Below, in pieces: positions 8,684 to 17,551 of a stretch of DNA of 64,000 bases. Each line of letters begins with the position of its first letter. The stretch's first letter is position 1. This stretch comes from Planctomycetota bacterium (GTDB lineage Bacteria > Planctomycetota > Phycisphaerae > UBA1845 > PWPN01). Below the pieces are notes generated by a model, which saw nothing but the letters and a program-made list of their open reading frames with translations, had not been told where the DNA came from and searched no databases. The stretch lies in NCBI GenBank assembly GCA_022711465.1, contig JAKLEZ010000003.1, positions 186,001 through 250,000 of the forward strand. The letters are read 5' to 3'. The position numbers were made by a program, and so were the translations under genes.

Positions 8684-9394
8684 ATGAAAAAGAACTGGTC
8701 ACGACGCGGATTCCTGGAAGCGGCCGGAACGGTGGTGGCCGCCGGCGCGGTTGCGGGCGCAAGCACGGCCAATGCCGCCGAGGAAGCTCCCCGGGGCAAG
8801 ATCAAGATCGTCGGCGTGTGCTGCAGTCCGCGGAAAGGCAAAACGACCGCGGCGGCGATGCAGATCTGCCTGGATGCCGCCAAGGCGGTGTCGCCGGAGG
8901 TGGAGGTCGAACTGATCGAACTGGCCGGTCTGAAGATCCCCGGCGGCGTGGCGGCCGGAGTACCGCTGGAGCCGGGCGAGAAGGACGATTTCCCGGCACT
9001 GGCCGAGAAGCTCGGCAGCCCCGCGGTGGCCGGCATCGTTGTTGGAACGCCGGTCTACTTCGGGAACATGAGCTCACTGTGCAAAGCGCTCATCGATCGG
9101 TGCATGACCTTCCGCAAGAACAATTTCGGACTCAGCAACAAGGTCGGCGGCGTGTTGGCGGTCGGCGCTGCCCGCAACGGCGGCCAGGAGTTGACCACTC
9201 AATCCGTCCTGGCAGCCCTGTTGTGCCAGGAAATGATCGTGGTCGGCGACGGCAAGCCCACCGCTCACATCGGCGGCACGCTGATCAATGACGGCAAGGA
9301 CAGTATCAGCGGCGACGAGTTCGGCACCGCGACCGCGAAGAACCTCGGCCGCCGCGTGGCGGAAGTGGCTCTGCTCGTCAAACGACCCAAGTGA
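8684..9394 (+). CDS. Tat-exported flavodoxin-fold/NADPH-FMN reductase family protein
   Basis: A 236-residue protein with a strong Shine-Dalgarno (AAGGAG, 8671-8676). The N-terminus is a twin-arginine signal (SRRGFLE, hydrophobic core, cleavage after STANA). The mature domain begins with a strand and phosphate loop for [14 protein letters not shown], then the insertion common in iron-sulfur-flavoprotein-type reductases, and [11 protein letters not shown], a second FMN-contact loop. There is no ferredoxin cysteine cluster. ArsH, a relative of this fold, oxidises trivalent organoarsenicals in the cytosol. Here the Tat signal would place the flavoprotein in the periplasm, beside the CcdA-like carrier. 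The arsenic role comes from the neighbourhood; the reaction is not established. Confidence 0.8.
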   Translation: MKKNWSRRGFLEAAGTVVAAGAVAGASTANAAEEAPRGKIKIVGVCCSPRKGKTTAAAMQICLDAAKAVSPEVEVELIELAGLKIPGGVAAGVPLEPGEKDDFPALAEKLGSPAVAGIVVGTPVYFGNMSSLCKALIDRCMTFRKNNFGLSNKVGGVLAVGAARNGGQELTTQSVLAALLCQEMIVVGDGKPTAHIGGTLINDGKDSISGDEFGTATAKNLGRRVAEVALLVKRPK

Positions 9395-9447
9395 AACCGC
9401 CCGTCTCAGAAGCCGGAGGGCGGCATCGACCGCTGCACGAGGAGAAC

Positions 9448-10017
9448 ATGCCCAAGCTGCGAATCCTGTTCCTGTGTACCGGCAACTCGTGCCGGAGCCA
9501 GATGGCCGAGGGCTGGGCACGCCACCTCAAGGGCGATGCCGTCGAGGCCTACTCCGCTGGCATCGAAATCCACGGCCTGAATCCGAACGCCGTGAAGGTG
9601 ATGGCCGAAGCGGGCGTCGACGTGGTCATCTCCAACTGTGTGATCAACCTGTCGCCGGACAAGGCCCAAGTGTGGCGCGAGATCGCCCGGGTGCTCAAGC
9701 CGGGCGGACGCGTGGCGGTGTCAGACTTGCCCCTGCTTCAGGCACTGCCCCCGTCGATCGCCCAAGGGGTCGAGGCTCTCGTCGGCTGCGTGGCCGGCGC
9801 GGTCCAGCTGAGCGACACCGATCGCATGGCCCGGGAAGCCCGCTTGGTCGACATCAACCGCGAACCCAAGAGCGACTACATCCGGGCAATGACCGATTTC
9901 CAGGATCCGCTGTATCGGAGCATCGTCGAACAACTCCCGCGTGGCACGACGCCGGCCGACTACATCACCAGTCTGACCGTCACCGCGCGGAAGGCCGGCC
10001 GCGGTTGTCGTGCCTAA
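9448..10017 (+). CDS. ArsC/ArsM hybrid: N-terminal half of arsenate reductase joined in frame to C-terminal half of arsenite methyltransferase
   Basis: A 189-residue protein starting after GAGGAG (9439-9444). Residues 1 to about 57 are a low-molecular-weight-phosphatase-type ArsC: the P-loop CTGNSCRSQ (Cys10 to Arg16) and [21 protein letters not shown]. From about residue 58 the sequence is the second half of Ars[37 protein letters not shown] and [12 protein letters not shown]. Two ArsM-type arsenic-binding cysteines (Cys63 and Cys113) remain, but the SAM-binding motifs are lost. The ArsC part lacks its distal resolving cysteines. The join lies near 9613-9624, where ArsC 'AGVD' meets ArsM 'VDVVISNC'. 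It looks like an internal deletion between adjacent arsC and arsM genes, or an assembly error. Neither enzyme activity should be assumed. Confidence 0.85.
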   Translation: MPKLRILFLCTGNSCRSQMAEGWARHLKGDAVEAYSAGIEIHGLNPNAVKVMAEAGVDVVISNCVINLSPDKAQVWREIARVLKPGGRVAVSDLPLLQALPPSIAQGVEALVGCVAGAVQLSDTDRMAREARLVDINREPKSDYIRAMTDFQDPLYRSIVEQLPRGTTPADYITSLTVTARKAGRGCRA

Positions 10018-10052
10018 ACCACCGTGGTGGCATCACGCTCGGGAGCCGGGGG

Positions 10053-10101
10053 TTGCCGGAATACCGGTGGAATGTTATCATTATAGTATAGATGTAATCA
10101 T
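10053..10101 (+). promoter_or_regulatory. Toxin-antitoxin promoter and paired operator repeats
   Basis: An AT-rich island precedes the antitoxin. TTGCCG (10053-10058) and TATCAT (10076-10081) are separated by 17 bases. Two nearly identical 10-mers, ATGTTATCAT (10072-10081) and ATGTAATCAT (10092-10101), lie exactly 20 bases apart, about two helical turns, and the first overlaps the -10 box. Ribbon-helix-helix antitoxins bind such tandem sites cooperatively, so autorepression is likely. Confidence 0.5.
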
Positions 10102-10115
10102 GATGAGGTGCCACC

Positions 10116-10364
10116 ATGGTACGAACGCAGATACAACTCGACGAGAAGCAGGCCGCAACATTGAAGAAAAAAGCCGCATCCGAGGGTGTCTCGATGGCGG
10201 AACTCATTCGCCGAGGAGTGGAACTCTATCTGCGAACGTCGGGAACCGCCGGTGAGGATGAGGTGCGCAAGCGGGCGTTAAGTGCGGCGGGGCGATTCCG
10301 TTCGGGCCGAGGAGATCTGTCGGTGCGGCACGACCGATATCTCGCCGAGGCGTACAAATCATGA
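10116..10364 (+). CDS. Ribbon-helix-helix antitoxin (CopG/VapB type)
   Basis: An 82-residue protein. The N-terminus MVRTQIQLDEKQ forms the DNA-binding ribbon strand, and KAASEGVSMAELIRRGVELYL the two helices. The C-terminal third is basic and probably wraps the toxin. GAGG lies a few bases before the ATG. The stop codon overlaps the next start (ATGA, 10361-10364), the usual coupling of antitoxin and toxin. Confidence 0.88.
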   Translation: MVRTQIQLDEKQAATLKKKAASEGVSMAELIRRGVELYLRTSGTAGEDEVRKRALSAAGRFRSGRGDLSVRHDRYLAEAYKS

Positions 10365-10759
10365 TTGCTTTCGTGGACACGTCGGCGTTCCTGGCCGTCC
10401 TCGACCAGGATGACAGACACCACACTCAGGCTTCGCGCAAGTGGTCGGCCCTGATCGAAGGTGGCGCCACGCTGGTGTGTACGAGTTACGTGCTTTGTGA
10501 GATCGTTGCCCTCCTCCAGCATCGATTGGGAATGGACGCCGTGCGAGTCTTCCACGATGACATCATGCCCCTCTTGGCGGTTGAATGGGTGTCGGCCGAA
10601 TTGCATCGTGTCGGCGTCGCGGGTGTGTTGGCTGCCAGGAGGAGAGACCTAAGTCTCGTGGATTGTGTCAGCTTCGAGGTGATGCGGCATCAAGGAATCC
10701 AAGCCGCTTTTGCGTTCGACAAGCATTTCAGGGAACAGGGATTCGTCGATGTGTCGTGA
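10361..10759 (+). CDS. PIN-domain ribonuclease toxin (VapC type)
   Basis: A 132-residue PIN domain with the four expected acidic positions: Asp6 (FVDTSAF), Glu47 (LCEIVALL), Asp101 (SLVDCVSFEVM) and Asp120 (FAFDKHF). Together these coordinate the magnesium needed for RNA cleavage. The protein appears intact and is translationally coupled to the antitoxin. VapC toxins usually cut initiator tRNA or rRNA; the target here is unknown. The pair sits directly after the damaged arsenic operon, where it may have helped fix the region. Confidence 0.9.
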   Translation: MIAFVDTSAFLAVLDQDDRHHTQASRKWSALIEGGATLVCTSYVLCEIVALLQHRLGMDAVRVFHDDIMPLLAVEWVSAELHRVGVAGVLAARRRDLSLVDCVSFEVMRHQGIQAAFAFDKHFREQGFVDVS

Positions 10760-10881
10760 GGTCCTGTGAGGCTGAAAACGGGCCGACCTTCGAGACCGGA
10801 TCGACCGACTGATTCGATAGTCCTCCGAGAGATCCTGTCGCGACACCTGACCGTGTCTCGTCCCACCGAGCTTGAGCGGTA

Positions 10882-10887
10882 TACAAT
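10882..10887 (+). promoter_or_regulatory. -10 box (TACAAT) seven bases before a start codon
   Basis: TACAAT ends seven bases before the ATG at 10895 and there is no Shine-Dalgarno between them. This predicts a leaderless transcript of the metallophosphoesterase gene. Confidence 0.45.
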
Positions 10888-10894
10888 AGCCAGC

Positions 10895-12415
10895 ATGATG
10901 AATCGTTCCGAAACCAAATGCACATGGCGTTTGTGCGGATGGATGACCGTTTTCGCGATACTCTCGCTGTCACCGGCCTCGGCGCAAGAGCGCAGCTCTC
11001 GGACGGCTCAACCAAGCCAAGACACTGCTTCCACATCCCCTTCGACTCCCGAAGCTACCGTCAGCCGCTTCATGCTCATGACCGTCACCGACACGACGGC
11101 CGTGTTCACGTGGGAGACGAGCCGACCGGCCGAGACCTCGATTCGCTATGGCACCGAGAAGGATCAACTGGATCAGACCGCGAAGCCCGGAGCCCCCAAG
11201 CGCGGAAACGATCAGGCTCCGCCAGGCGCAAGCCGCTTCCAGTCGTGCGAACTTCGCAACCTGAAGCCGGGCACGCAGTATTACTACGTCTGCCACATCG
11301 AGAACGCGGCGGCGAGCAACCAGGCGGCCGGCCGGTTCACAACCCTGGCTCCGCCGCCCGGCGAGGAGCTGTTCTCCTTCGCCACGATGACCGACACGCA
11401 CGTCGGCCAGCAGATCGTCGCCCGGCTTAGCCTTCGCGGGAAGCTCATCAGCCCAGGCATACGTTGGCCCGAGCCCCATCGGCCCTTCTGGCGCCTGGCG
11501 GTCGGAGCCGCAATCGATGAAATCAATGCCAGCGGCGCCGCCTTCACCATCATCAAAGGGGATCTCACCGACGGATCGACCGCCAACGAGTTCCCGCAAG
11601 CCAGGCAACTCTTCGATCGACTGACTCGTCCCTATCGCGTCGTCCACGGCAACCACGACGCGGCCGCCCCTTTCCTGCGGACATTCGGCCTGGCCAAGCC
11701 TTGGTACACTTTCGACCACCAGAATATCCACTTCGTCATTCTCGACACCGAGCCGCTGGCGAGCGACAAGGACCCGGTTCTGGACGCCGAGCTGGACTGG
11801 CTGGCCCGGGACCTTCGCGATCATGCAGACCAGTGGACCTTCGTGCTGCTCCACCGCCCCATCCTGCCCAAGCTGGAAAGAGCCTCGGGAGAAGCCTTGA
11901 CCGAGGAACTGCTCCAGCTGGGAAGCGGTTTGCTCGGCAGAATCTACGGGAGCGGGGCCTCGCACACCATCGACCTCGCCACGGGCAAGACCCCGAGCGT
12001 CTCGCCGAACGCCGCCCGGAAGCTCGCCGCCCTCCTCCGCGCGCATGGCCGGATCGCCGGCGTCTTCGCGGGCCACCTGCACCGCAACTACGTCGGTCAC
12101 TGGCCAGAGGAGACGGGCAACCTCCCGTACGTCGAGACGGCCTCGACCAAGGAGTACCCTTGCGGGTACGCCATCACCCGGGTCTTCACCGGCGGCTACA
12201 TGCAGAGCTACCACACCCCGCGCGATCCGCAGTGCCTGCACTGGTCGGCCATGACTCAAGACGCCTACGCCCGGATTGGTCTGCGCAGCAAGGCCGGAGA
12301 TCTCACCGAACGCAACTTCGTCGTGCCTTTCGACGGCCTGCGCCTGTCGCCCAAGCGGCCGTCCGGCGACAGCTCCCGGCCCGGCCGGTCAGAAGAAAAC
12401 CTTCGCCAGCCGTAG
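10895..12415 (+). CDS. Secreted calcineurin-like metallophosphoesterase with N-terminal Fn3-like domain
   Basis: A 506-residue protein with a signal peptide (cleavage near PASAQE). The ATG at 10895 is chosen over an earlier in-frame ATG because it starts the signal and follows a -10 box. Residues of about 60-165 resemble the purple-acid-phosphatase Fn3 domain ([20 protein letters not shown]). The catalytic domain has the metallophosphoesterase motifs in order: TDTHVG, KGDLTDG, GNHDAA, LLHRPI and FAGHLHRN. It should hydrolyse phosphomonoesters or diesters outside the cytoplasm with a two-metal centre. The last 27 bases overlap the 3' end of the convergent epimerase gene. Confidence 0.85.
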   Translation: MMNRSETKCTWRLCGWMTVFAILSLSPASAQERSSRTAQPSQDTASTSPSTPEATVSRFMLMTVTDTTAVFTWETSRPAETSIRYGTEKDQLDQTAKPGAPKRGNDQAPPGASRFQSCELRNLKPGTQYYYVCHIENAAASNQAAGRFTTLAPPPGEELFSFATMTDTHVGQQIVARLSLRGKLISPGIRWPEPHRPFWRLAVGAAIDEINASGAAFTIIKGDLTDGSTANEFPQARQLFDRLTRPYRVVHGNHDAAAPFLRTFGLAKPWYTFDHQNIHFVILDTEPLASDKDPVLDAELDWLARDLRDHADQWTFVLLHRPILPKLERASGEALTEELLQLGSGLLGRIYGSGASHTIDLATGKTPSVSPNAARKLAALLRAHGRIAGVFAGHLHRNYVGHWPEETGNLPYVETASTKEYPCGYAITRVFTGGYMQSYHTPRDPQCLHWSAMTQDAYARIGLRSKAGDLTERNFVVPFDGLRLSPKRPSGDSSRPGRSEENLRQP

Positions 12416-13486
12416 GATGCCCTGCTTCCAGGGAACGCGGTGGGATACGCCTGAGGTGCCGACGAACTGGTCCAGATGCTCCAGGTACCAGCGGTAGTTG
12501 CGGACCAGGGCCTGCTTGTTCGAGTATCGGGGCTGGAATCCCAGCACCCGCTGGGCCTTCTCGATCGAGACGAACGAATCCTCACAGGCCGTTTCGTACA
12601 CCCACTTGTACAGCGGCGAGAGCCCCAGCCGCTCCAGTTGCCGCAGCGTCCAGATGAGCGGACGAGCGGGAAAAGGCTTGATCTGCCTGCCAAAACCGGC
12701 TTCGTCCAGAACCGCCTGAAAATCCTCGCCCATGGTGGTGAACTCGGCCGCACCGATGTTGAACACGTCGTTGACCCGCTCACCATCCAGTGTGCAGCAG
12801 AGGTAGATCGCTTCGCAGAGATCCTCCACGTCGAGAAGCTGGTAGCGATTCCGCCCCGAGCCGATCATCGGGAAACCGTGACCCTCGTGGGCCCAATCGT
12901 AGAAAATGGCGAACACGCCGAGCCGCTCGGGGCCGATGAATGACTTGGGCCGCACCATCGGAATGCACAGCCCGTGGCGTCTGCGGTACTCGAGGCAGAC
13001 CTCTTCCGCCTCGACCTTGGCCTGCCCATAGGGCCCCACGCCCTGCTTGCGATCATCCTCCCGGAGAGGATGATGGTCGGGGATGCCGTACACCGCGGTC
13101 GAGGAGACGTGAACGACGCGCTCGACGCCCGCCTCCAACGCGGCTTGAAGCACGTTCCGCGTGCCGTCCACATCGGTCGAGAAGATGTCCTCGGGCTTGT
13201 ACAGCGGCAAGGCCGCCGCGGCGTGAACCACGCATCGCGCACCGCGCACGGCCGTGCGGACGTCCTCCGGCCGCCGGATGTCACCGAGGTGAACCTCCAC
13301 CCGGTCACGACAATCGGCGTAATCGAACGGGGCCACGTCCAGCGAGGACACCTGATGCCCTCGGGCGAGGAGGTACCGCACCAGATTGACACCCAGAAAC
13401 CCCGCACCACCGGTGATCAGGTAGCGGCCACCGGTCGATCCCGGCTTGCTGAAGGGGTCTCCCTGCGCATCCTGCTGAAGATTCAT
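12389..13486 (-). CDS. NAD-dependent epimerase/dehydratase (extended SDR)
   Basis: A 365-residue protein. The start at 13486 follows GAGGG, and an upstream in-frame extension is rejected because it is Arg/Gly-rich. The Rossmann glycine motif is [11 protein letters not shown] near residue 23, an acidic residue (SLDVAPFD) binds the NAD ribose, and VSSTAVYG and the active-site YGQAK (Tyr-x3-Lys) complete the SDR set. The C-terminal part ([10 protein letters not shown], then a conserved [11 protein letters not shown]-like segment) resembles nucleoside-diphosphate-sugar epimerases and 3-beta-HSD-type members. Likely role: sugar-nucleotide conversion for envelope polysaccharide. It is followed upstream on the same strand by the KdsD-like isomerase. 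Confidence 0.85.
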   Translation of the reverse strand: MNLQQDAQGDPFSKPGSTGGRYLITGGAGFLGVNLVRYLLARGHQVSSLDVAPFDYADCRDRVEVHLGDIRRPEDVRTAVRGARCVVHAAAALPLYKPEDIFSTDVDGTRNVLQAALEAGVERVVHVSSTAVYGIPDHHPLREDDRKQGVGPYGQAKVEAEEVCLEYRRRHGLCIPMVRPKSFIGPERLGVFAIFYDWAHEGHGFPMIGSGRNRYQLLDVEDLCEAIYLCCTLDGERVNDVFNIGAAEFTTMGEDFQAVLDEAGFGRQIKPFPARPLIWTLRQLERLGLSPLYKWVYETACEDSFVSIEKAQRVLGFQPRYSNKQALVRNYRWYLEHLDQFVGTSGVSHRVPWKQGILRLAKVFF

Positions 13487-13598
13487 GCACGTCCCTCTCG
13501 ACACAGGATCTCGAGCGGATGCGGTCCTGCCATGACCGCGTGATCCCCCGGGCGCAACACGGGGTGCGAGGCCGACCATCTGGCTGAGGAATCGCCGC

Positions 13599-14222
13599 TC
13601 ACAGATTGTCCGTGCGGGCCTTCCGCCCCAGGTACCCGCCGTGATGCCGCAGACCGTAGTCGTGCTTGGTGACCCCCTTGAGCTCCATCAGGGCCAGGGC
13701 GATGGCGTCGCTGATCGCCAGCATCACCGCGATGCTGGCCGACGGCGTCATACCCAGTGGGCAAGGCTCCTCGACGATACCCATGTCCAGAATGATGTCG
13801 GCCAGATCGCGGAGGTACGAGTCGGGATGCGAGGTGATGCCGATGATCGTCTTGAGACCGAGGTGCCGGCCCAGATCGAGCATCTCGATGACCTCGTTGG
13901 TCTTCCCGCTGGTCGAGAACGCGACGATGCAGTCGTCTTTGTCAACCAGCCCCAGATCGCCGTGGGCGGCCTCGCCCGGGTGAATGTAGGCCGCCGGCGT
14001 CCCCGTGGAACAGAGGGTGGCGGCGAACTTGCGGGCAATGTGCCCCGCCTTGCCCATCCCGGTGGTCAACACCTTGCCCCCGCAGGCGTTGATCGCCCGC
14101 ACCGCCTGCTCGAACTCGGCAGTCACATTCACCGCGGTAATGGCCGCCGCCTCGCGGGCCAGGATCTCCCTCATTCGCTGTTGTATGTCCACGTCGATGT
14201 GATAGCCGCGTTCGCCCCCCAT
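13599..14222 (-). CDS. SIS-domain sugar phosphate isomerase, KdsD/GutQ type without CBS domains
   Basis: A 207-residue protein. The sugar-isomerase fold shows [44 protein letters not shown] and the KdsD-type [22 protein letters not shown], ending with a HHGGYLGRK segment. KdsD converts ribulose 5-phosphate to arabinose 5-phosphate, the first step toward Kdo; most homologues carry two C-terminal CBS domains that are absent here. The start at 14222 is the most upstream ATG that keeps the helical N-terminus; 14174 is an alternative and neither has a clear ribosome site. It is divergent from the DNA glycosylase gene, with 45 bases between starts. Confidence 0.8.
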   Translation of the reverse strand: MGGERGYHIDVDIQQRMREILAREAAAITAVNVTAEFEQAVRAINACGGKVLTTGMGKAGHIARKFAATLCSTGTPAAYIHPGEAAHGDLGLVDKDDCIVAFSTSGKTNEVIEMLDLGRHLGLKTIIGITSHPDSYLRDLADIILDMGIVEEPCPLGMTPSASIAVMLAISDAIALALMELKGVTKHDYGLRHHGGYLGRKARTDNL

Positions 14223-14267
14223 GGCAAGAGCGTTGCCCGGCCTCGGACCCGCCGCTACCTTCTTGAC

Positions 14268-15212
14268 ATGCGAATCGCCTTGGACACCCCGCCCGATTTC
14301 GACTTCGGCGGCGCCGTCTGCTCGCACGGCTTCTTCGTCTTGGCTCCCAACGCGTGGGAGCCCGCCACCCGGACGCTGCGAACGGTGATCACCCTCGACG
14401 AGAACGCCGCCGTGGGTATCGCCGTCCGCGAGTCGGACAGGAAGCAACTGCTCGTGACCTGCCCCGCCAGGCTATCACGGCCACAGGCGATGACCGTCCG
14501 GACCACCGTTCGCCGGATGCTCCGGCTCGACGAGGACTTCTCCCGCTTCCACGCCCTTTGCCGTGATTCGCCGTCCCATCGCGCCGCCGCCGACAGACGC
14601 TTCGGCCGGCTGCTCCGCAGTGCCACACTCTTCGAGGACGTCATCAAGGTCATCTGCACCTGCAACGTCGCTTGGCGGCAGACCGTGACCATGATCGCCA
14701 AGCTGGTCGAACACTGGGGCGTACCCACCGACCAGGGAACGGGGCAAGGCTTCCCCACCCCGGTCCGCCTCGCCGCCGCCGGTCCGGCCGACCTCAAACG
14801 GATCGCCCGCGTGGGCTACCGGGCCGACTACCTGCACGCCCTGGCCGTCGACATCGCCGAGGACCGGACCGACCTGGCCGCTCTGGAACACTTCCCCGGA
14901 CCGACCGACGAACTGTACCGCAGCCTCCGCCGCATCCGCGGTGTCGGCGATTACGCGGCCAGCAACCTCTGCATGATCCTGGGACGCTACGACCGACTGG
15001 CCGTCGATACCGAAATGCTCCGTCTCCTCAAGGCCCGCCATCCCCGCCGCCGGTTCACCCCCGCCTCGCTCCGCCAGTATTACGTCGCTTGGCAACCCTA
15101 CCAGTTCCTCGCCTACTGGTTCGAACTCTGGCAGGACTATGTCGCCCGCCATGGCGACTCGAGCTCCTGGTCAGCTTCGGACGAGGGCCGCCGGATCACC
15201 ACCGGCCGGTGA
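14268..15212 (+). CDS. HhH-GPD DNA glycosylase (3-methyladenine/8-oxoguanine type)
   Basis: A 314-residue base-excision repair enzyme. The N-terminal 100 residues form a beta-rich domain like that of OGG/AlkA-type glycosylases. The central helix-hairpin-helix LRRIRGVGDYAASNLCMILG is followed by the catalytic Asp247 in AVDTEM. There is no Lys of the bifunctional OGG1 kind in the hairpin, so a monofunctional glycosylase is more likely. No iron-sulfur cysteines follow. The start codon lies six bases after a TACCTT box (14256-14261) with no Shine-Dalgarno, a possible leaderless start. Confidence 0.82.
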   Translation: MRIALDTPPDFDFGGAVCSHGFFVLAPNAWEPATRTLRTVITLDENAAVGIAVRESDRKQLLVTCPARLSRPQAMTVRTTVRRMLRLDEDFSRFHALCRDSPSHRAAADRRFGRLLRSATLFEDVIKVICTCNVAWRQTVTMIAKLVEHWGVPTDQGTGQGFPTPVRLAAAGPADLKRIARVGYRADYLHALAVDIAEDRTDLAALEHFPGPTDELYRSLRRIRGVGDYAASNLCMILGRYDRLAVDTEMLRLLKARHPRRRFTPASLRQYYVAWQPYQFLAYWFELWQDYVARHGDSSSWSASDEGRRITTGR

Positions 15213-15556
15213 CAACCGCGGCCGCCGTTCTGCGCGAAACTGCCGCCGCCCCCGGCCATGCCTTCACCCGCCGGGTCGATGTCTCCGATAACCCGGGGGC
15301 ACCGGCTCGATGGCCGACGACGCCCTCCGTTCTCGGCCCCACAGAATCACAATCGGGGTTTTTACCCACATCCAAGACTGTTGTTTTCAGCTTGTTTTGA
15401 TCGATAGGATTACACAGCAGTATTCAACCCGGCGGGAAATAGGCGGAACAAAGAGAGCAGCGGCGTGGAGTTCTCTTCCACCCGATCATGCTCTCTGTTT
15501 TTGCGCCCCGCGCGGCCGAATGCACCGAACCCTGCCACGATCGCCGACGGCCACGC
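15213..15556. other. Gene-free gap with AT-richer stretch and hairpin
   Basis: This 344-base gap lies between the convergent glycosylase and lipoprotein isomerase genes. From about 15340 to 15450 it is much richer in A and T than its surroundings and includes a GGGG-TTTTTA-CCC mini-hairpin. It ends with the stem-loop listed separately. No convincing reading frame was found. Confidence 0.5.
15452..15502 (+). terminator. Rho-independent-like terminator (nested stem-loop with T run)
   Basis: The outer arms AGAGAGCA (15452-15459) and TGCTCTCT (15489-15496) enclose an inner GTGGA/TCCAC stem (15465-15469 and 15477-15481), followed by GTTTTT (15497-15502). This is a plus-strand terminator about 240 bases beyond the glycosylase stop. 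The distance leaves room for a small RNA in the AT-rich stretch before it. Confidence 0.55.
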
Positions 15557-16492
15557 TCACAATCCCTTCGCCCAGGCGAGAAACTTGCGCGCCTCGGCCA
15601 AAGGATCCAGGGTGTTGAAGCCTTCCAGGTACTCGACCACGTAGAAACCCTTGTACCCCGCCGCCTCCAACTTGGCCACGATGCCCGCGAAATCGATCGG
15701 CCCCTCGCCCCACGGCATCTGAATCGTATCCCAACTCATCCCCCCGGCCCGAAAACCGGTGCCCTGGACCAGCGGGTACAAGGCATCGAAGCTCCGGCCC
15801 TGATTCGGGCCCGCGTAGTAATGACTGGGGTCGAGCGTCAGACCCAGACCGGGCACCTCCTTGCACAGCCTCTCAGCATCAGCCGGCAGTTCAGTGATTT
15901 GGTTGGCGTGTGTCTCGACGGTCAGAATCACCCCCGATTCGGCCGCGATCGCCTGCAATGCCTTCAGCTTCTTGACCTGGTCGGCCCAGTCAGCACCCTT
16001 GGATGGAGCCATGATGTTGATCAACCGGGCCTTCAGTCGGGCGGCCAGCTTGACCACCAGCCGGAAATCCTCCTCGTATTCCGCGTACGGCTTGATCTCC
16101 ACCGCATCCAGCGTCAGGTTCGACACCTTCAAGCGGTTGGCCGCCAGCACCGATTCGACCCGGCCGGCCTCCTTCTCGAAGTCCTTGCCCATCTCGACCA
16201 CCGAAGCGTGCGGGGCCCACGACAGACAGGACAGGTCCAGGTAAGGGTAACCCATCTCGGAAATCGACTTGGCGACAGTCTCCAGCGGCTGCTTGATCTG
16301 GACCAGCGACGAACACGACGCCCGGCCGGCAATGCTCAACCTGGCCGGCGCCGCCAGGGTTCCCGGCTTGGACGCCGCCCGATCCGCGCTCACGCTCTGG
16401 CTGGTGGACACATCTCTTGAATCGCAGCCCGCCAGGACAACCACCACTGAACAGAAACCACCCACCATGATAGCCCGCGCGATCACTCGCAT
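15557..16492 (-). CDS. Lipoprotein sugar isomerase/epimerase (xylose isomerase-like TIM barrel)
   Basis: A 311-residue protein with GGAG eight bases before its ATG. The N-terminus is a lipoprotein signal with lipobox VLAGC near residue 23. The TIM-barrel pattern includes LDLSCLSW, VETHANQ, GLTLDPSHYYAG and FYVVEYLEGF, with Glu, Asp and His residues typical of the divalent-metal site. Family members isomerise or epimerise sugars such as ketohexoses. Membrane anchoring on the periplasmic face suggests work on sugars released by exported hydrolases, as for the Tat-exported relative at 97-1053. Confidence 0.82.
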   Translation of the reverse strand: MRVIARAIMVGGFCSVVVVLAGCDSRDVSTSQSVSADRAASKPGTLAAPARLSIAGRASCSSLVQIKQPLETVAKSISEMGYPYLDLSCLSWAPHASVVEMGKDFEKEAGRVESVLAANRLKVSNLTLDAVEIKPYAEYEEDFRLVVKLAARLKARLINIMAPSKGADWADQVKKLKALQAIAAESGVILTVETHANQITELPADAERLCKEVPGLGLTLDPSHYYAGPNQGRSFDALYPLVQGTGFRAGGMSWDTIQMPWGEGPIDFAGIVAKLEAAGYKGFYVVEYLEGFNTLDPLAEARKFLAWAKGL

Positions 16493-16998
16493 GTCCGTTC
16501 ACTCCGTCGGCTCGAGCCTCAATCCACGTTTCCGATGAACCACGGGGCTCAGACTACCCCCGCTCTCCTCGCCGGACAAGTGGACTTCGTCGCGGTCCTC
16601 GGCCAAGGGGATTCGTAACTCTCCGCATCGGCGGCAGGAAGCCCATTGCACACCCACCGTGAGCATGCCGGAGTATCCTGAAGACATCTTCCGCGCCGCA
16701 GATGTCCCGGAACGTCCGCCGCGGCTGACGAACGCGACCGCCCCAAGACCACCGCGGGCGGCGACGCCGGTGACCCGTCCCGGCATGGTCTCCGGCGGTT
16801 CATCCGGTCGGGATCCGGAAAAGGAAGCAACTCAGTTACGGGACGTTTCCCAACCGTTTCATCACCCGGCGGAAAACTGAGCGGGTCCATGTTCATGGAG
16901 CCTCGGGTTCCGACCGATACAGCCTTCGGGTGGCCGTGGTGCGTAGCCCGCGAAGTACCCGGTTTGGGAAGGCTCCCAGCAACGAAGAGGCAGGGATC
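16493..16998. other. Divergent intergenic region before cheX, 506 bases
   Basis: This region separates the start of the lipoprotein isomerase from cheX. It presumably holds both promoters, but no clear -35/-10 pair could be picked. Short inverted repeats occur just before cheX, but they did not match a riboswitch that I can recognise. Short open frames crossing the region lack ribosome sites. Confidence 0.4.
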
Positions 16999-17508
16999 AT
17001 GGACGTCAGATTCATCAACCCTTTCATCGGGTCTGTGAAAAACGTGTTCAAGACCATGCTGGCGACGGACATTATCGTCAGCAAGCCGGTGATCAAGGAA
17101 CACGATGAGGCCAACGCCGATGTCTCCGCCGTCATCGGGCTGTCCGGCGATGCCAGCGGCTGCGTGGTGCTGTCATTCCCCACGCGGACAGCAGCCGCCG
17201 CGGCCAGCAAATTCGCCGGCGCCGAGATGGATGAGAAAAACCCCGACTTCGCCGACGCCCTCGGCGAACTCGCCAACATGGTGGCCGGTCACGCCAAGGC
17301 AAACCTCGAAGGCCTCAGCCTGAGCATCTCGTTGCCCAGCGTGATCATCGGCAAGGAGCATACCGTGTCTCAGTCAAGGATCGCCCCGCGACTGTCGCTG
17401 CCCTGCGATTCGTCGCTCGGGCGGTTCGCTGTGGAAGTCGTTCTGGTGGTCGAGAAGAAGCCGGCCGCGGTGAACGCCGCACCCGTTCCAGCGGCGGTGG
17501 GCGCCTGA
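16999..17508 (+). CDS. cheX: CheX-type chemotaxis phosphatase
   Basis: A 169-residue protein that starts after GAGGCAGGG. It carries the CheC/CheX/FliY phosphatase signature: Glu90 and Asn93 in DALGELANMVAGHAK, with LSISLP following as the second conserved element. These residues dephosphorylate response regulators. The last 15 residues are a low-complexity Ala/Pro/Val tail. It is followed after 43 bases by a CheY-like regulator, so the pair probably forms its own signalling unit. No other chemotaxis or flagellar gene is visible in the window. Confidence 0.85.
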   Translation: MDVRFINPFIGSVKNVFKTMLATDIIVSKPVIKEHDEANADVSAVIGLSGDASGCVVLSFPTRTAAAAASKFAGAEMDEKNPDFADALGELANMVAGHAKANLEGLSLSISLPSVIIGKEHTVSQSRIAPRLSLPCDSSLGRFAVEVVLVVEKKPAAVNAAPVPAAVGA

Positions 17509-17551
17509 GGCATCAGGGACGGTTGGTGTCTGGATCAGGAGCAGGTGGACC

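Noticed and set aside
9448-10017. Functional ArsC arsenate reductase
   Set aside because: The P-loop is present, but the rest of the fold and the resolving cysteines are replaced by ArsM sequence.
13641-14267. Plus-strand open frame extending the glycosylase upstream
   Set aside because: It is antisense to the SIS isomerase and rich in Arg, Gly and His; the real start at 14268 has a -10 box and the glycosylase domain begins there.
16890-16998. Riboswitch-like fold before cheX
   Set aside because: Short inverted repeats are present, but no known aptamer core could be identified by eye.
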